From the IMG/VR virus record IMGVR_UViG_3300029826_000010, positions 1-33,450 of that record: 33,450 nt of DNA. One strand, 5' to 3'. Source of the stretch: a virus. Every line of letters starts with the position of its first letter. The first letter of the stretch is position 1. The notes beneath the pieces were generated by a model. That model ran no database searches, was not told where the DNA came from, and was given only the letters and a program-made list of their open reading frames with translations. This document shows positions 25,102 through 31,938 of this stretch, piece after piece. A program made the translations under genes and the position numbers.

Positions 25102-25326
25102 ATGTTAAAAATTAAATCAATTATAAATATCAAAATTAAAGATAAAGATTATGATTTTTATTGCGATCCAGACGCTCCTTTAGCTGATGTTTTAGAAGCA
25201 AATAATCAAATTAATGCTTTTATTTTGGGCAGAGTAGAACAAGCAAAAAATGCCCAAGCTGCTCAAAATATGCCTCCAGTCCCTGAAATGCCAAACTTTG
25301 ACCCTGTAGATTCAGAAAAAAAATAG
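25102..25326 (+). CDS. small protein in the fibre operon, unknown
   Basis: A 74-residue protein with a beta-rich start (INIKIKDKDYDFYCDPDAPL) and a helical, Pro/Met-rich tail. It has AAGGAA upstream of the ATG. It lies between the fibre gene and two small structural genes and may be a fibre accessory or chaperone; this is unproven. Confidence 0.6.
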   Translation: MLKIKSIINIKIKDKDYDFYCDPDAPLADVLEANNQINAFILGRVEQAKNAQAAQNMPPVPEMPNFDPVDSEKK

Positions 25327-25333
25327 GTTTAAT

Positions 25334-25648
25334 ATGTCTATGATTGGAATTCCTCAATTAATGTTACCTGCCGAAGAGCTTAAAGCTACGATGACAGGAG
25401 CTAGTGTGTTAATCGGTACACTTATAAGAACGCCTTTAAAAATTATTATGAATAACTTATCAACTGTTGAAGTTGTTTTGTCAATTTCATTTGACGGCGG
25501 AACTACTAAAATTGAATGGATGACATTCGGAGCAGGGCAGGCACTTGTTTTAGATGATGACTTATGGACATTTCCATTGGGTGCTAGTTTTTATGGTGTA
25601 GGGGCTTCTGGTGATTTTTCTGTTGCTTATACATATGTGAAACAATAG
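25334..25648 (+). CDS. small beta-rich virion protein
   Basis: A 104-residue protein of alternating hydrophobic strands (VEVVLSISFDGGTTKIEWMT). It is similar in size and texture to small fibre-associated virion proteins. It has no known motif. It sits between the 74-residue protein and the 184-residue protein with short spacers. Confidence 0.6.
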   Translation: MSMIGIPQLMLPAEELKATMTGASVLIGTLIRTPLKIIMNNLSTVEVVLSISFDGGTTKIEWMTFGAGQALVLDDDLWTFPLGASFYGVGASGDFSVAYTYVKQ

Positions 25649-25656
25649 GAGATAAA

Positions 25657-26211
25657 ATGAGTCAAATTTCTAGAATCATTAATGCTGGTGTAATGCCTCC
25701 TGTAGTTCCGCTGCAATTTACAGCAGATGATGCTACAATCGGTGTGCCAGCAGCAAATAATTTCAATCTTTTTTCTAATGATACTTCCGATAATAATTCC
25801 AATGGTATTCAGACTACAACTGTAGCTAATGGATCAGACAACCATTATACACAGCTTACAAATAGAATTACTGGTACTGCTACAACAACAGATAATTCTA
25901 CTCCACAAACACTTACTTCTTTCAATCTAGGTGCAACACCTTCTACATATATTCTAGAAATTAGAATTATAGCTTTTAATGTTACGGATGGTTTGTCAGC
26001 AGGTTATACATCTACTAGCACAATCCGTACCGACGGAGCAGCAGGAACGGAAATAAGTGCCAATCCCGGCATTATTTCAGAAGAAACTACTATGGTTGAC
26101 GTCATTGTACAAAATCAAATTACTGGAAATAACGTTGAAACTATAGTCACAGGACTTAATCTTAAAACAATAAATTGGGCTGCTCTAACAACATATATAA
26201 AAGTGAGTTAA
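25657..26211 (+). CDS. virion/fibre-associated protein
   Basis: A 184-residue Thr/Asn-rich protein preceded by AGGAG. The N-terminal segment (VPLQFTADDATIGVPAANNF) and the strands TYILEIRIIAFN, then TTMVDVIVQNQITGNNVETI, look like a beta-sandwich. The pattern TADD...A...N.NLFSND occurs at the start of other phage surface proteins, but I cannot name a family. Confidence 0.6.
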   Translation: MSQISRIINAGVMPPVVPLQFTADDATIGVPAANNFNLFSNDTSDNNSNGIQTTTVANGSDNHYTQLTNRITGTATTTDNSTPQTLTSFNLGATPSTYILEIRIIAFNVTDGLSAGYTSTSTIRTDGAAGTEISANPGIISEETTMVDVIVQNQITGNNVETIVTGLNLKTINWAALTTYIKVS

Positions 26212-26215
26212 AAAA

Positions 26216-27607
26216 ATGCCAGGATTTGTTTCATCAATATCAAATAGTAATGAAGCAGTATTTGCAAATAATGCAGATTTTAGTGGGTCTACAGATCCGT
26301 CAGAATTAAATGGTTTACAAACTGATGGTCAATTATGGATCGGTTCAACAGCATTAAATGCTGGCAATACTCATATTAATGTTGGTGCAATCACTTCCAC
26401 AGGAGGAAGTGTCATCGTTACTTATGATACTCCAAATATTAATATTGAAACTCTGAATAATGGTACAATCACAAGTGTTTTAACAGCAAATGCCACACCT
26501 CAATTTGCACTTGTTGGCACAACTGAAACAGTGGATTTCTCTATCAATAATTTATTGTTGGGGTCAGCAGGATCGGCAATAACTACAGGTTTAAATAGTG
26601 TAGGATTTGGAAAACTTGCCCTTAATTCTCTTACAGAAGGGAATCAAAATACTGCAATAGGTTATTTATCATTACGAAGTTTGACTACCGGTAGTTATAA
26701 TAATTGCATTGGTTCAACGAGTGGATTTAATTTAACAACTGGCAATAATAATACAATTTTAGGATCGTTGGGGGGTGGAACACTTAGCACAGGACAAAAT
26801 AATGTTTATGTGGGACATCAAACGGGTAATGGTGATGGGTCTTATAATTTAGAAATTGGATATATTTCAGGTATTAATTATTTAACTACTGAAAGCTCAA
26901 ATATTCTTATTCAAAATTCTGGTGTAGTTGGAGAATCAAATACGTTGAGAATTGGTACAAATGGATCTGGAAATGCTCAAATAAATCAATCTTTCATAGC
27001 AGGCATTACAGGAGTTACAGCAGCAGGTGCGCCAGTTGCAGTATCGAGTACAGGACAACTATCAGATTTAGGCTTTGGAACGGCTGCACAGGTTTTAACA
27101 AGTAATGGCGCTGCTGTTAGTCCAACTTGGCAATCACCTGCTTTTGTTGGCTCTCCAGTATATTTTCAAGCATATTTAACTTCCAATCAAAATACAACTG
27201 CTGGAAGTACAACAGAAACAATTATATTTAATTCAGCTATTACTAATATAGGTTCAGCGTATAATACAGGAACTGGTATTTTTACAGCTCCCTCAACTGG
27301 ATATTATTCTTTTTCTGCTACTGTTCTATTTGATAATTTAAGTAGCGCTTCTGGTGCTACTGAAATTATTTTAGCTTATACGGGTAGTGTGCAATCTTTA
27401 AGATTAGCAGATTTCGGCATTTCTTCAGCAAAAGGTTCTAATTCAATTATATTTTCTGTGTCATGGTCAATGCCGATGACAAGTGGAGATACAGTAAAAA
27501 TGCAGCCTTATGTTGATGGATCAGGTACATACAGAATTGATGGAGCGAGTTTAAGTTCTACTGCTTTCAATACTGCTTCAACATTTTCAGGATTTAGAAT
27601 AGCATAA
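26216..27607 (+). CDS. tail fibre with beta-roll repeats and C1q/TNF-like tip
   Basis: A 463-residue protein. Residues about 125-225 carry the trimeric beta-roll repeat found in phage and bacterial adhesin stalks: FGKLALNSLTEGNQNTAIGY, then LSLRSLTTGSYNNCIGS, then LTTGNNNTILGS. The last 130 residues (VYFQAYLTSNQNTTAGSTTE, then GIFTAPSTGYYSFSATVLF) look like a C1q/TNF-like jelly roll, a common receptor-binding tip. It is probably the distal host-binding fibre. The first 15 residues (MPGFVSSISNSNEAVF) may mark the anchor. Confidence 0.75.
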   Translation: MPGFVSSISNSNEAVFANNADFSGSTDPSELNGLQTDGQLWIGSTALNAGNTHINVGAITSTGGSVIVTYDTPNINIETLNNGTITSVLTANATPQFALVGTTETVDFSINNLLLGSAGSAITTGLNSVGFGKLALNSLTEGNQNTAIGYLSLRSLTTGSYNNCIGSTSGFNLTTGNNNTILGSLGGGTLSTGQNNVYVGHQTGNGDGSYNLEIGYISGINYLTTESSNILIQNSGVVGESNTLRIGTNGSGNAQINQSFIAGITGVTAAGAPVAVSSTGQLSDLGFGTAAQVLTSNGAAVSPTWQSPAFVGSPVYFQAYLTSNQNTTAGSTTETIIFNSAITNIGSAYNTGTGIFTAPSTGYYSFSATVLFDNLSSASGATEIILAYTGSVQSLRLADFGISSAKGSNSIIFSVSWSMPMTSGDTVKMQPYVDGSGTYRIDGASLSSTAFNTASTFSGFRIA

Positions 27608-27614
27608 GGAAATT

Positions 27615-27785
27615 ATGGTAAAAGAAACAACAAAGCAAAAACAAAAAATCAAAAAAGTAATGAGAGAAGCCAAAGAAGGTAAGTTACACAGTGGGTCAAA
27701 GAAGGGACCCATAGTAACTAATCCAAAACAAAAAATTGTTATTGCATTATCAGAGGCTGGAGTATCAAGAAAAAAGAAAAAATAA
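27615..27785 (+). CDS. tiny DUF6496-like protein
   Basis: A 56-residue ORF: IKKVMREAKEGKLHSGSKKG, then NPKQKIVIALSEAGVSRKKK. It is the second member of the family seen at 5549-5698, sharing the KQ...IALSEA core. AAGGAAATT precedes the ATG. Function unknown. Confidence 0.65.
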   Translation: MVKETTKQKQKIKKVMREAKEGKLHSGSKKGPIVTNPKQKIVIALSEAGVSRKKKK

Positions 27786-27799
27786 CAATTTAGGGGTAC

Positions 27800-28003
27800 A
27801 TGTGGAGGCGAATTCTACTTTGGTTCTTTGGAATTCTTTCTACTATTTGCTTTCTAACTGAATGTTATGAAATTGCTTTTCACATTGAAATTTATTGGTC
27901 CGATCATCTGCATAATTTGATAGATCATATTATGTATATAGTCGTAAATTATATCGGTTTTCAATTTGTTAAAGTTAATAAACCAAAATGGTATTTAAAA
28001 TAA
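27800..28003 (+). CDS. small membrane protein
   Basis: A 67-residue protein with a hydrophobic helix at residues 6-21 (LLWFFGILSTICFLTE) and a second, weaker one near 40-58 (IDHIMYIVVNYIGFQF). AGGGG precedes the ATG. Small two-helix proteins next to lysis or fibre genes can be holins, but no lysin was found nearby. It overlaps the lipoprotein gene on the other strand by 43 bases. Confidence 0.6.
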   Translation: MWRRILLWFFGILSTICFLTECYEIAFHIEIYWSDHLHNLIDHIMYIVVNYIGFQFVKVNKPKWYLK

Positions 28004-28215
28004 TCTTCATTGATTGGTCTTTCCGATTCTTCCATAATTTGGATTTGCCATTCATTTAATGTCATAGCCATATTATGATGTGCTTCTCTAAGCTCTATCT
28101 CATGATCGATTGCATCTATTTCAAATTCGACGGCCTCTTCAATTTCTTCAACTACAAATGGCATCATATTGCAGCTTGTCATTACAGCTAAAACAAATAC
28201 TAAAAGATATTTCAT
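27961..28215 (-). CDS. small lipoprotein
   Basis: An 84-residue protein with an N-terminal signal sequence and lipobox-like end: MKYLLVFVLAVMTSC, so lipid attachment at Cys15 is likely. The rest is acidic and helical. It could be a surface lipoprotein, a superinfection-exclusion factor or an outer-membrane spanin subunit; none can be chosen. Its gene runs against the surrounding genes and shares its 5' region with the inverted repeat at 28220-28286. Confidence 0.65.
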   Translation of the reverse strand: MKYLLVFVLAVMTSCNMMPFVVEEIEEAVEFEIDAIDHEIELREAHHNMAMTLNEWQIQIMEESERPINEDYFKYHFGLLTLTN

Positions 28216-28219
28216 AAAA

Positions 28220-28286
28220 CCTTAAATTTTATTTGTGTCAAATATTTACATTTCTTTAGAGTGATATCATATTATAAAATTTAAGG
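28220..28286. promoter_or_regulatory. 13-bp inverted repeat carrying both divergent ribosome binding sites
   Basis: CCTTAAATTTTAT (28220-28232) and ATAAAATTTAAGG (28274-28286) are perfect inverted copies. Each arm ends in the AAGG ribosome binding site of a flanking gene: leftward lipoprotein (ATG at 28215) and rightward tiny gene (ATG at 28290). The intervening 41 bases are AT-rich and probably hold the two promoters. Confidence 0.55.
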
Positions 28287-28289
28287 AAA

Positions 28290-28415
28290 ATGAATATGGG
28301 CGACAAATCAAAAAAATTGAAAAAGAAAGTTGAAAAGCATCTGGAACATGATGTTAAAGAATCTAAAAAATCCATCAAAGAAGACAAACAATTGATGAAA
28401 AAGGTTAGGAAATAA
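28290..28415 (+). CDS. tiny Lys-rich protein
   Basis: A 41-residue ORF with about 17 lysines and a helical pattern (KKLKKKVEKHLEHDVKESKK). AAGG precedes the ATG; a second in-frame ATG lies at 28296. It starts a group of four adjoining small genes. Confidence 0.55.
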   Translation: MNMGDKSKKLKKKVEKHLEHDVKESKKSIKEDKQLMKKVRK

Positions 28416-28416
28416 A

Positions 28417-28605
28417 ATGGCAAAAGAAAAATGGATACAAAAAGCATTAGGACCATCATCAAAAGGCAAACTTCATAAAAAACTTGGAGTAAAACAAGGT
28501 GAAAAAATTCCTGCATCAAAATTAAAAGCACATGAACATGCTAAAGGAAAATTAGGAAAAGAAGTGCGTTTGGCCGAAACTCTTAAAGGATTAAAGAAAA
28601 AATAA
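28417..28605 (+). CDS. small conserved phage protein, basic
   Basis: A 62-residue protein: AKEKWIQKALGPSSKGKLHK, then KLGVKQGEKIPASKLKAHEH, then GKLGKEVRLAETLKGLKKK. I recognise this as a small family found in many podovirus-like genomes; its function is unknown. It starts one base after the previous stop and overlaps the next start (TAATG). Confidence 0.7.
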   Translation: MAKEKWIQKALGPSSKGKLHKKLGVKQGEKIPASKLKAHEHAKGKLGKEVRLAETLKGLKKK

Positions 28606-28730
28606 TGGATAAATTAATCAAAAAAGATAAATCCAAAATTGATAAAATGATGAATACTCTTATAAAAAAAGATATTCCACGCGATAAAAGATTAAAAAAA
28701 TGTACATCTGTTATGAAAAAGAAAAAGTAA
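28605..28730 (+). CDS. tiny Lys-rich protein
   Basis: A 41-residue ORF coupled by TAATG to the gene before it (LIKKDKSKIDKMMNTLIKKD). Basic and helical. Function unknown. Confidence 0.5.
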   Translation: MDKLIKKDKSKIDKMMNTLIKKDIPRDKRLKKCTSVMKKKK

Positions 28731-28741
28731 TTTCTTCATAT

Positions 28742-28954
28742 ATGAAAAATTGCTTTGATTTTAATGAAGTAGAAAATGCTTTTGCTTGTGGAGATATATC
28801 TCTGAAATCTTTTGCTGAAATTTTAGCGGATAATTTCGGAAAGAAAAAAGCTAGAAAAATACTTCGCAATAATCTTGAGATTAAATTAAAAGAAGAAAAT
28901 ATGCCCTTGAACGAACGTCAAGAGCATCTTTTACTTATTTCTCTTTTGATTTAA
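28742..28954 (+). CDS. unknown 70-residue protein
   Basis: A helical protein (MKNCFDFNEVENAFACGDIS, then FAEILADNFGKKKARKILRN). An ATG at 28700 in the same frame overlaps the previous gene, so 28742 is preferred, although no clear ribosome binding site supports either. Its end overlaps the convergent exonuclease gene by 20 bases. It ends the rightward late region. Confidence 0.5.
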   Translation: MKNCFDFNEVENAFACGDISLKSFAEILADNFGKKKARKILRNNLEIKLKEENMPLNERQEHLLLISLLI

Positions 28955-29543
28955 ATTTCCATTCAACTGGCTGTTCAAAGTTGCACATCTGCATATAAAA
29001 TTCATAAGATTTTATGATAATTTCATTTTGTTTTTCTAAATTTGGTAAAATGTCAATGACAACAATCTCTTTTTCGTGATCTGGAAAATAACTGCAATAG
29101 AAACACTTTTCGCAACCAGTCACTAACAGGCAATGATTTATTTGATCTATATAGTAAGGAGCAATGATACCATTGATAGCTGCTTCATGGCCTTTGATTC
29201 CAGGACACTTTATCTCACACATAAAATGGCCACAAGGAGATAAACCATCAAGAGAGGCCATCATATAAGGACGAACTTCTGAAATCACCACAGCAGGCTT
29301 AAAATCAATTCCAAGAGCTTCATTTAAAAGCAATCTAGCTGGCTCCTCAAGTTCTGACCCCCGCTTCATTTTCTCATTACATTCATCCGGTGGCAATAAC
29401 CCTAATTTTTGTTTCCATAGTGTTAATTTTGTTTTCCAAATATTAGAACCAGTTAAAATTGCTGCATCTGTTCCAGTAATTTTATTCGACCTGAAAGACA
29501 GCCACTCTGGACTGCCCTGCTCTAAACAATCTACAATTTTCAT
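28935..29543 (-). CDS. YqaJ-like viral recombinase exonuclease
   Basis: A 202-residue member of the YqaJ/lambda-exonuclease fold. Motifs: GSPEWLSFRSNKITGTDAA at residues 10-28, RGSELEEPAR at 61-70, the catalytic Asp99 in MMASLDGL and the Glu110-x-Lys112 pair in CEIKCPG, then YIDQINHCLLVTG. These carry the metal-binding residues of this nuclease family. It digests one strand of a duplex end so that the neighbouring RecT annealase can pair single strands. Its start overlaps the RecT stop by 4 bases, showing one operon. Confidence 0.85.
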   Translation of the reverse strand: MKIVDCLEQGSPEWLSFRSNKITGTDAAILTGSNIWKTKLTLWKQKLGLLPPDECNEKMKRGSELEEPARLLLNEALGIDFKPAVVISEVRPYMMASLDGLSPCGHFMCEIKCPGIKGHEAAINGIIAPYYIDQINHCLLVTGCEKCFYCSYFPDHEKEIVVIDILPNLEKQNEIIIKSYEFYMQMCNFEQPVEWKFKSKEK

Positions 29544-30379
29544 TGTTGCCCCTGCCTTGATTCAATATTTCTAGACATAGACCTCATACACGCAGCAAAA
29601 TGTTTGGCAGGGATATTTTCTAACTGAGTCACACCCCATTCTTCCTTAATAAATTTATCAAAGTTTTCTTTGAATATATCATTTGTTAATGCGTAGAACT
29701 TCATAAACTCTGTCATGTCCTCAAATGAAATTTTTGGTTCATTAATTTCTTGAGTTTCTTCAGGGTCTTGGGGTTTATCTAATGTAAAAGTCTGCAAAGT
29801 TTCACTATTATGTTTAATTTCCTCACATTCTGCCTGCTCCAACTGTTTTTCTTGCTTTTCTATCTCTTTTGCTTCTTTTATTTCGCCCTCAATATAGCAT
29901 TGACCAATAACATCTGAAAACAACCTTCTTCCTAACCTGCTCATACAGCGATTATATAACATATCACTTGGATATTTTTTCCAAACATTAGCGCCTGCAA
30001 GTCCTGCTTTTATTGCATCATCAATAGTAAACGTACATTCGAAACTATCGCCATCGCTACGTGTTCCTAATAGCCTGCACTCTGTATCCGTTGAAGTAAC
30101 CACTTTAATACTATGCCCTGCACGTCTGATTAAGCCATTCATTAACCTTGCAGATATCTCCACTTTTCCCTGAATCGACCAGATCCCACCATTTAAAGCT
30201 TGGCATGGCCCAACTCCCAATTCTTTTGCAGTAAGCAGAATCATCATTATTTTAGCTTCTCCACCAATTCCGCTATATAAATTTGAAAGATGAGCAGTTT
30301 TAGCAATAAGAGCAACTGATTGAAGCTCTATTTGAGAAGGAAAATTATTAATAATTTGTGGCGTATTTTCTGTGTTCAT
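29540..30379 (-). CDS. RecT-family single-strand annealing protein
   Basis: A 279-residue protein. Characteristic pattern: ILLTAKELGVGPCQALNGGI, then SIQGKVEISARLMNGLIRRA, then a C-terminal acidic, Glu/Gln-rich tail. It promotes annealing of single strands during recombination and replication together with the YqaJ exonuclease that follows. The ATG at 30379 (AAAGGA upstream) is preferred; an ATG at 30439 would add 20 residues without a good ribosome binding site. Confidence 0.8.
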   Translation of the reverse strand: MNTENTPQIINNFPSQIELQSVALIAKTAHLSNLYSGIGGEAKIMMILLTAKELGVGPCQALNGGIWSIQGKVEISARLMNGLIRRAGHSIKVVTSTDTECRLLGTRSDGDSFECTFTIDDAIKAGLAGANVWKKYPSDMLYNRCMSRLGRRLFSDVIGQCYIEGEIKEAKEIEKQEKQLEQAECEEIKHNSETLQTFTLDKPQDPEETQEINEPKISFEDMTEFMKFYALTNDIFKENFDKFIKEEWGVTQLENIPAKHFAACMRSMSRNIESRQGQQ

Positions 30380-30452
30380 TTGTTTTTCCTTTACCATTAT
30401 TTTTAAATTTGTATTATGATAGACAAGCATTTTCGACATTCTTTGTTATTGA

Positions 30453-30490
30453 GATAGGGGAGAGGCTTTCCACTCTCCCCTATCTTTTTT
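30453..30490 (+). terminator. strong intrinsic terminator pointing rightward inside a leftward operon
   Basis: GATAGGGGAGAG (30453-30464) pairs perfectly with CTCTCCCCTATC (30473-30484), with an 8-nt loop and a run of T following. The T-run is on the plus strand, so it would stop rightward transcripts. The genes on both sides are leftward, so for them this is a hairpin in the leader of the RecT gene, not a terminator. Confidence 0.75.
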
Positions 30491-30680
30491 AAAAGAAAAA
30501 ATCACCATTAGATAGACCCAAACATTGCATACAATTACCGCAACTGTGCGGTTCTTCTTCTTCATCTTCATCTTCCCAGTCATCTTCTGAGATTTCGTAA
30601 TCATCTAGAATATCATCAAAATCTGACATATCATTTCTATCAAATTCATTATCATGGGGATCTAAATTATCTAGAATCAT
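30489..30680 (-). CDS. small very acidic protein with CxxC motif
   Basis: A 63-residue protein with a long run of Asp/Glu (DDILDDYEISEDDWEDEDEE) and a C-terminal CGNCMQC motif. It could mimic DNA charge or bind a metal. GGAGGTG precedes the ATG at 30680, which overlaps the preceding stop (TAATG). Function unknown. Confidence 0.65.
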   Translation of the reverse strand: MILDNLDPHDNEFDRNDMSDFDDILDDYEISEDDWEDEDEEEEPHSCGNCMQCLGLSNGDFFF

Positions 30681-30862
30681 TATACACCTCCGAACGAGTA
30701 ACCGATCTGGATCAATTCTTTGCTCATTTTGAATAATTCCCATGAATATTGCTCTAAATATTCAGCATAATATGTATTGTAATTTTCAGGCTTGTTTGCC
30801 ATTTCTTCAAGTGTTTTGCTCATAATCTCTAGATTATTTACTGCTTCATTAATTTGATTCAT
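30680..30862 (-). CDS. first gene of the leftward recombination operon, unknown
   Basis: A 60-residue helical protein (INEAVNNLEIMSKTLEEMAN). AAGGGG precedes the ATG. It is the first gene downstream of the leftward promoter candidate at 30906-30934, and therefore likely to be expressed early. Confidence 0.65.
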   Translation of the reverse strand: MNQINEAVNNLEIMSKTLEEMANKPENYNTYYAEYLEQYSWELFKMSKELIQIGYSFGGV

Positions 30863-30905
30863 TTTATACCCCTTGCTTTATTTGTGGCGTTTCGTTTATG
30901 ATAGA

Positions 30906-30934
30906 ATTATTGCACACATGAAAGAATAATGCAA
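30906..30934 (-). promoter_or_regulatory. leftward sigma70-type promoter candidate in the divergent control region
   Basis: On the minus strand: -35 TTGCAT (30929-30934), 17-base spacer, -10 AATAAT (30906-30911). It lies between the leftward recombination operon and the rightward regulator. TTTCGTT (30890-30896) and AACGAAA (30933-30939) flank it as an inverted repeat and could be an operator pair. Confidence 0.5.
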
Positions 30935-30960
30935 CGAAAATAATAAAAAAAGAGGGTTTT

Positions 30961-31230
30961 ATGAAAAAAAATGAAAATATTACATTGCTGGAATATCTAA
31001 ATAAAAATGGAATGAAACATCAATTTTTTGCTAAAGAAATAGGTACTACTCCTGCAACTATTAGCCGAATTGTTAATCATGGATTTTTACCGACTTTGAA
31101 AATAGCTATCGAGATTGAAAAATACACGAAGGGTGCCGTTTCTGTATATTCATGGGATCTGTCACAGCAGGCACACTGTATAAATCCCAAATCCCAAAAT
31201 CAAAAAGAAAAGAAAAGTTGTGATACATAA
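30961..31230 (+). CDS. Cro/CI-type helix-turn-helix regulator
   Basis: An 89-residue protein with a helix-turn-helix at about residues 22-43 (FFAKEIGTTPATISRIVNHG). It resembles the short XRE/Cro family that binds operators as dimers. It is transcribed divergently from the recombination operon, the classic location for an early regulator. The ATG follows AGAGGGTTTT. It has no repressor-type C-terminal cleavage domain, so a Cro-like role is more likely than a CI repressor. Confidence 0.75.
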   Translation: MKKNENITLLEYLNKNGMKHQFFAKEIGTTPATISRIVNHGFLPTLKIAIEIEKYTKGAVSVYSWDLSQQAHCINPKSQNQKEKKSCDT

Positions 31231-31290
31231 TAATCTAAAATCAGGATCATATTTAAATGCATCGCATAATTCATCAAATACTGCTCTCAT
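31162..31290 (-). CDS. tiny membrane protein candidate
   Basis: A 42-residue ORF with GGGGAGC 2 bases before the ATG at 31290 and a C-terminal hydrophobic segment (LLCITTFLFFLILGFGIYTV). It overlaps the tail of the regulator gene by 69 bases on the other strand. The strong ribosome binding site and clean membrane helix support it; size and overlap argue for caution. Confidence 0.4.
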   Translation of the reverse strand: MRAVFDELCDAFKYDPDFRLLCITTFLFFLILGFGIYTVCLL

Positions 31291-31463
31291 ATGCTCCCCA
31301 ATTGTTTGACAAAGGAATAACACACAAAAAGATTTTTTAAAATGTAAATATGAATATTGAATTTTATTTTTGATTAATATAGAAAATCGGGGAGTCAGAC
31401 GCCACATCAAACACCCCCGATACAGGACATACAAATGAATTTCGCCGGTACAATACAGACATT

Positions 31464-31492
31464 ATCAATTAAATACAATAGGTTTAATTGAT
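31464..31492 (+). promoter_or_regulatory. 10-bp inverted repeat before the gene at 31496
   Basis: ATCAATTAAA (31464-31473) and TTTAATTGAT (31483-31492) are perfect inverted copies with a 9-nt spacer containing the only purine-rich ribosome-binding-like sequence (ATAGG). It ends three bases before the ATG. Candidate operator or translational hairpin. A second hairpin, ATCGGGG (31386-31392) with CCCCGAT (31415-31421), lies 70 bases upstream in the same gap. Confidence 0.5.
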
Positions 31493-31495
31493 TTC

Positions 31496-31789
31496 ATGAA
31501 AATACGCACATTCGCACATATTTGCCCTATATGCTCTTATAAAGTCTCGACCTATGGTTACCCCTGCAGTGTTCTGATAGAGCTTGCTATCGCCCATTAT
31601 TTGAAAAAATCACCCCTTACATTTAACGATAGAGATTATAATGATCGGCTATTCAAAATACCGCTTCAATATCTGGAAACAAAAGGTTTTCTTATTTCCA
31701 CCGAATGCGATGACATACATATACAAATTTTACCTAACATGCGAAAAGGTTTCTACAACGAGCAAGAGAAGCGTTTCTGCTGGTGTTAA
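31496..31789 (+). CDS. small protein, unknown
   Basis: A 97-residue protein with an N-terminal CPIC motif (FAHICPICSYKVSTYGYPCS) and a C-terminal CWC. The zinc-ribbon-like start suggests nucleic-acid or protein contacts. It lies between the regulator and the replication gene. A weak ribosome binding site sits in the loop of the hairpin just upstream. Confidence 0.5.
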   Translation: MKIRTFAHICPICSYKVSTYGYPCSVLIELAIAHYLKKSPLTFNDRDYNDRLFKIPLQYLETKGFLISTECDDIHIQILPNMRKGFYNEQEKRFCWC

Positions 31790-31938
31790 AGGATCTAGGT
31801 GTGGTATAACAGGGGGATTAAATGGAAATACCCCGATTTGGCTTTCGAGGTATTTCCTAGCTGTAAGCTATACGGTTGATTTGGTTATCTCCACTGTAGC
31901 ACGCAGCATAATTAACTTCAACAGTTATGCGGGGTCCT
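31790..31938 (+). promoter_or_regulatory. structured leader of the replication gene
   Basis: 149 bases with three hairpins: GGAAATACC/GGTATTTCC (31824-31857), TAGCT/AGCTA (31858-31870) and GCATAA/TTATGC (31906-31930), the last ending next to the GGGG ribosome binding site at 31931-31934. The first hairpin coincides with a 12-codon ORF (31822-31860). This looks like a regulatory 5' leader. Confidence 0.45.
31822..31860 (+). CDS. candidate leader peptide MEIPRFGFRGIS
   Basis: AGGGGG lies five bases before an ATG that opens a 12-codon ORF ending in TAG. The coding bases themselves form the 9-bp stem of a hairpin, so ribosome movement would open and close it. This is the layout of a translational attenuator. 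Not long enough to be convincing alone. Confidence 0.35.
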   Translation: MEIPRFGFRGIS

